Program-made: the position numbers and the translations under genes | Origin: JAICLV01 sp036380925 | Lineage (GTDB): Bacteria; Actinomycetota; Actinomycetes; Acidothermales; Acidothermaceae | Direction: 5' to 3' | Assembly (NCBI GenBank): GCA_036380925.1 | Contig: DASVDW010000078.1 | Coordinates: 1-5,767, forward strand | Length of the DNA: 5,767 bases | The notes under the pieces: generated by a model | The model's input: the letters and a program-made list of their open reading frames with translations, nothing else | What the model was told of the DNA's origin: nothing | The model's database searches: none | Shown here: positions 4,545 to 5,767 of the stretch, in pieces | Numbering within the stretch: position 1 is the first letter of the stretch | How the letters are laid out: each line of letters starts with the position of its first letter

Positions 4545-5767
4545 CTGAGCCACGGCGGCTCGGCGACCGCTACGAGCTGGGCGAGGTGCTCGGTTACGGC
4601 GGCATGGCCGAAGTCTTGCGTGGGCGCGACCTGCGGCTGGGCCGCGACGTCGCCGTCAAGACCCTGCGCGTGGACCTCGCCCGCGACCCCTCGTTCCAGT
4701 CCCGATTCCGCCGCGAGGCGCAATCCGCGGCGTCGTTGAACCACCCTGCCATCGTCGCGGTCTACGACACCGGCGAGAGCACGCTGGACGGCGTCCAGGT
4801 GCCGTACATCGTCATGGAGTACGTCGACGGCCGCACGCTGCGCGACGTCTTGAAGACGGAGCGGCACATCATGCCGACCCGCGCGCTCGAGATAACCGCG
4901 CAGGTGTTGCAGGCGCTCGACTACAGCCACCGCAACGGGATCATCCACCGCGACATCAAGCCGGGCAACGTCATGCTCACCCGCACGGGCGACGTGAAGG
5001 TGATGGACTTCGGCATCGCCCGGGCCCTCGCGCAGTCCACCACGACGGTCACCCAGACCGCCGCGGTCATCGGCACCGCGCAGTACCTGTCCCCGGAGCA
5101 GGCCCGCGGCGAGCCGGTCGACCCCCGATCCGACATCTACTCCGCCGGTTGTCTGCTGTATGAGTTGCTGACCGGCGTGCCGCCGTTCACCGGCGACTCC
5201 CCGGTCGCGGTCGCCTACCAGCACGTCCGTGAAGACCCGACGCCGCCCTCGCAGCTCAACCCCGACGTGAGCCCCGCCATCGACTCCATCGTCTTGAAGG
5301 CGATGGCGAAGAACCCGGCGAACCGCTACCAGTCGGCGGGGGAGATGCGCGAGGACATCGAGCGCGCGCTCAGCGGCATCCCCGTGCAAGCGACGCCGCT
5401 GCTGACCGATCAGACGACGCGGATGGCGCCGGTGACCGACAGCCGCGTCGTGCGCCAACAACCGCGCGGACGACGCACCCTCACCTACATCCTGCTGTTC
5501 CTGCTGGCCATCGCGGTGTTCGTCGGTGTCGGGCTGTTGCTCCGGCATCTGCTGGTCTCGAAGCACAGCGTCACCGACGTGAAGGTGCCGACGGTCGTCA
5601 GCCTGGCACAGGCGGACGCCGAAAAAGCCCTGCGGGACGCGGATCTCCAACCGGTGGTCAAGCAGGAGGCCACCGACAAGGCGAAGAAGGGGATCGTCTT
5701 CGACCAGAACCCACCCGCCAACACGCTGCTGCCACCGCAGTCGAAGGTGACCATCACGGTGTCCACC
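4541..5767 (+). CDS. pknB: PknB, PASTA-domain receptor Ser/Thr protein kinase (3' end outside window)
   Basis: PknB is a transmembrane kinase that senses peptidoglycan or lipid II outside the cell and phosphorylates wall-synthesis and division proteins. The window holds 409 codons, open to the right edge. The kinase domain (about 11-275) has the glycine loop GYGGMAEV (18-25), K40, E59, HRDIKPGN (136-143), DFG (156-158) and SPE (184-186). T171 and T173 in VTQTAAVIGTAQY match the activation-loop autophosphorylation sites of M. tuberculosis PknB at the same numbers. R10, L33 and D76 of its back-to-back dimer interface are also kept. A juxtamembrane linker (about 280-311), a membrane helix (about 313-336) and one PASTA repeat (about 345-409) follow. 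The linker is roughly 20 residues shorter than in M. tuberculosis. The N-terminus and the PASTA repeat identify PknB rather than PknA. More PASTA repeats are expected beyond the edge. Start: ATG with a GAGAGG site. Confidence 0.96.
   Translation, partial: MTEPRRLGDRYELGEVLGYGGMAEVLRGRDLRLGRDVAVKTLRVDLARDPSFQSRFRREAQSAASLNHPAIVAVYDTGESTLDGVQVPYIVMEYVDGRTLRDVLKTERHIMPTRALEITAQVLQALDYSHRNGIIHRDIKPGNVMLTRTGDVKVMDFGIARALAQSTTTVTQTAAVIGTAQYLSPEQARGEPVDPRSDIYSAGCLLYELLTGVPPFTGDSPVAVAYQHVREDPTPPSQLNPDVSPAIDSIVLKAMAKNPANRYQSAGEMREDIERALSGIPVQATPLLTDQTTRMAPVTDSRVVRQQPRGRRTLTYILLFLLAIAVFVGVGLLLRHLLVSKHSVTDVKVPTVVSLAQADAEKALRDADLQPVVKQEATDKAKKGIVFDQNPPANTLLPPQSKVTITVST

Larger units (their letters stand above)
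1..5767 (+). other. Interior of the fhaB-pstP-rodA-pbpA-pknB operon
   Basis: All five genes point the same way, with gaps of 4, -4, 40 and 58 nt. No convincing promoter or U-tract terminator is visible between them. The order is that of the actinobacterial cell-wall kinase cluster, minus pknA. A single transcript starting upstream of the window, near fhaA or fhaB, is the simplest reading. It would keep the kinase, its phosphatase and its wall-synthesis partners under common expression. Confidence 0.85.

Overview
The window is a GC-rich (about two thirds G+C by eye), densely packed stretch from an actinobacterium. It carries five co-directional genes of the conserved cluster that couples Ser/Thr phosphorylation to peptidoglycan synthesis and cell shape: fhaB (3' end only), pstP, rodA, pbpA and pknB (5' part only, running off the right edge). 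Gene order and protein similarity match the Mycobacterium tuberculosis cluster fhaA-fhaB-pstP-rodA-pbpA-pknA-pknB, except that no pknA gene lies between pbpA and pknB. That absence argues against a mycobacterium; Streptomyces-like lineages also have a pbpA-to-PASTA-kinase arrangement. I cannot name the genus.

Layout, all on the + strand: FHA domain of FhaB (1-323); PstP phosphatase from a GTG at 328 (328-1581); RodA from a GTG overlapping the pstP stop (1578-2984); a 40-nt spacer; PbpA (3025-4482); a 58-nt spacer; PknB (4541 to the end), reaching the end of its first PASTA repeat. There is no gene-free stretch over 60 nt, and I see no promoter, terminator, RNA gene, mobile element or CRISPR. 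The region reads as the interior of one operon whose promoter lies upstream of the window.

How the genes work together (known from the families): PknB senses cell-wall material through extracellular PASTA repeats and phosphorylates intracellular and wall-synthesis proteins. PstP reverses this. FhaB is a phosphothreonine-binding adaptor. RodA is the SEDS glycosyltransferase that polymerises lipid II, and PbpA is the class B transpeptidase that crosslinks the glycan.

The least ordinary part is the two spacers. Each is exactly spanned by a tiny open reading frame (15 and 21 codons) that overlaps the upstream stop and the downstream start by 4 nt (GTGA or ATGA). Each has a Shine-Dalgarno-like sequence before its start, and each contains a perfect inverted repeat. 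In the first spacer the inverted repeat buries the pbpA ribosome binding site. The second sits where pknA lies in mycobacteria and could be an internally deleted pknA remnant. These are inferences from sequence alone. Two further comparisons deserve a look: PbpA lacks both threonines reported as PknB targets in M. tuberculosis PbpA, and RodA has an unusual RGRDLG motif encoded by a repeated 14-mer.
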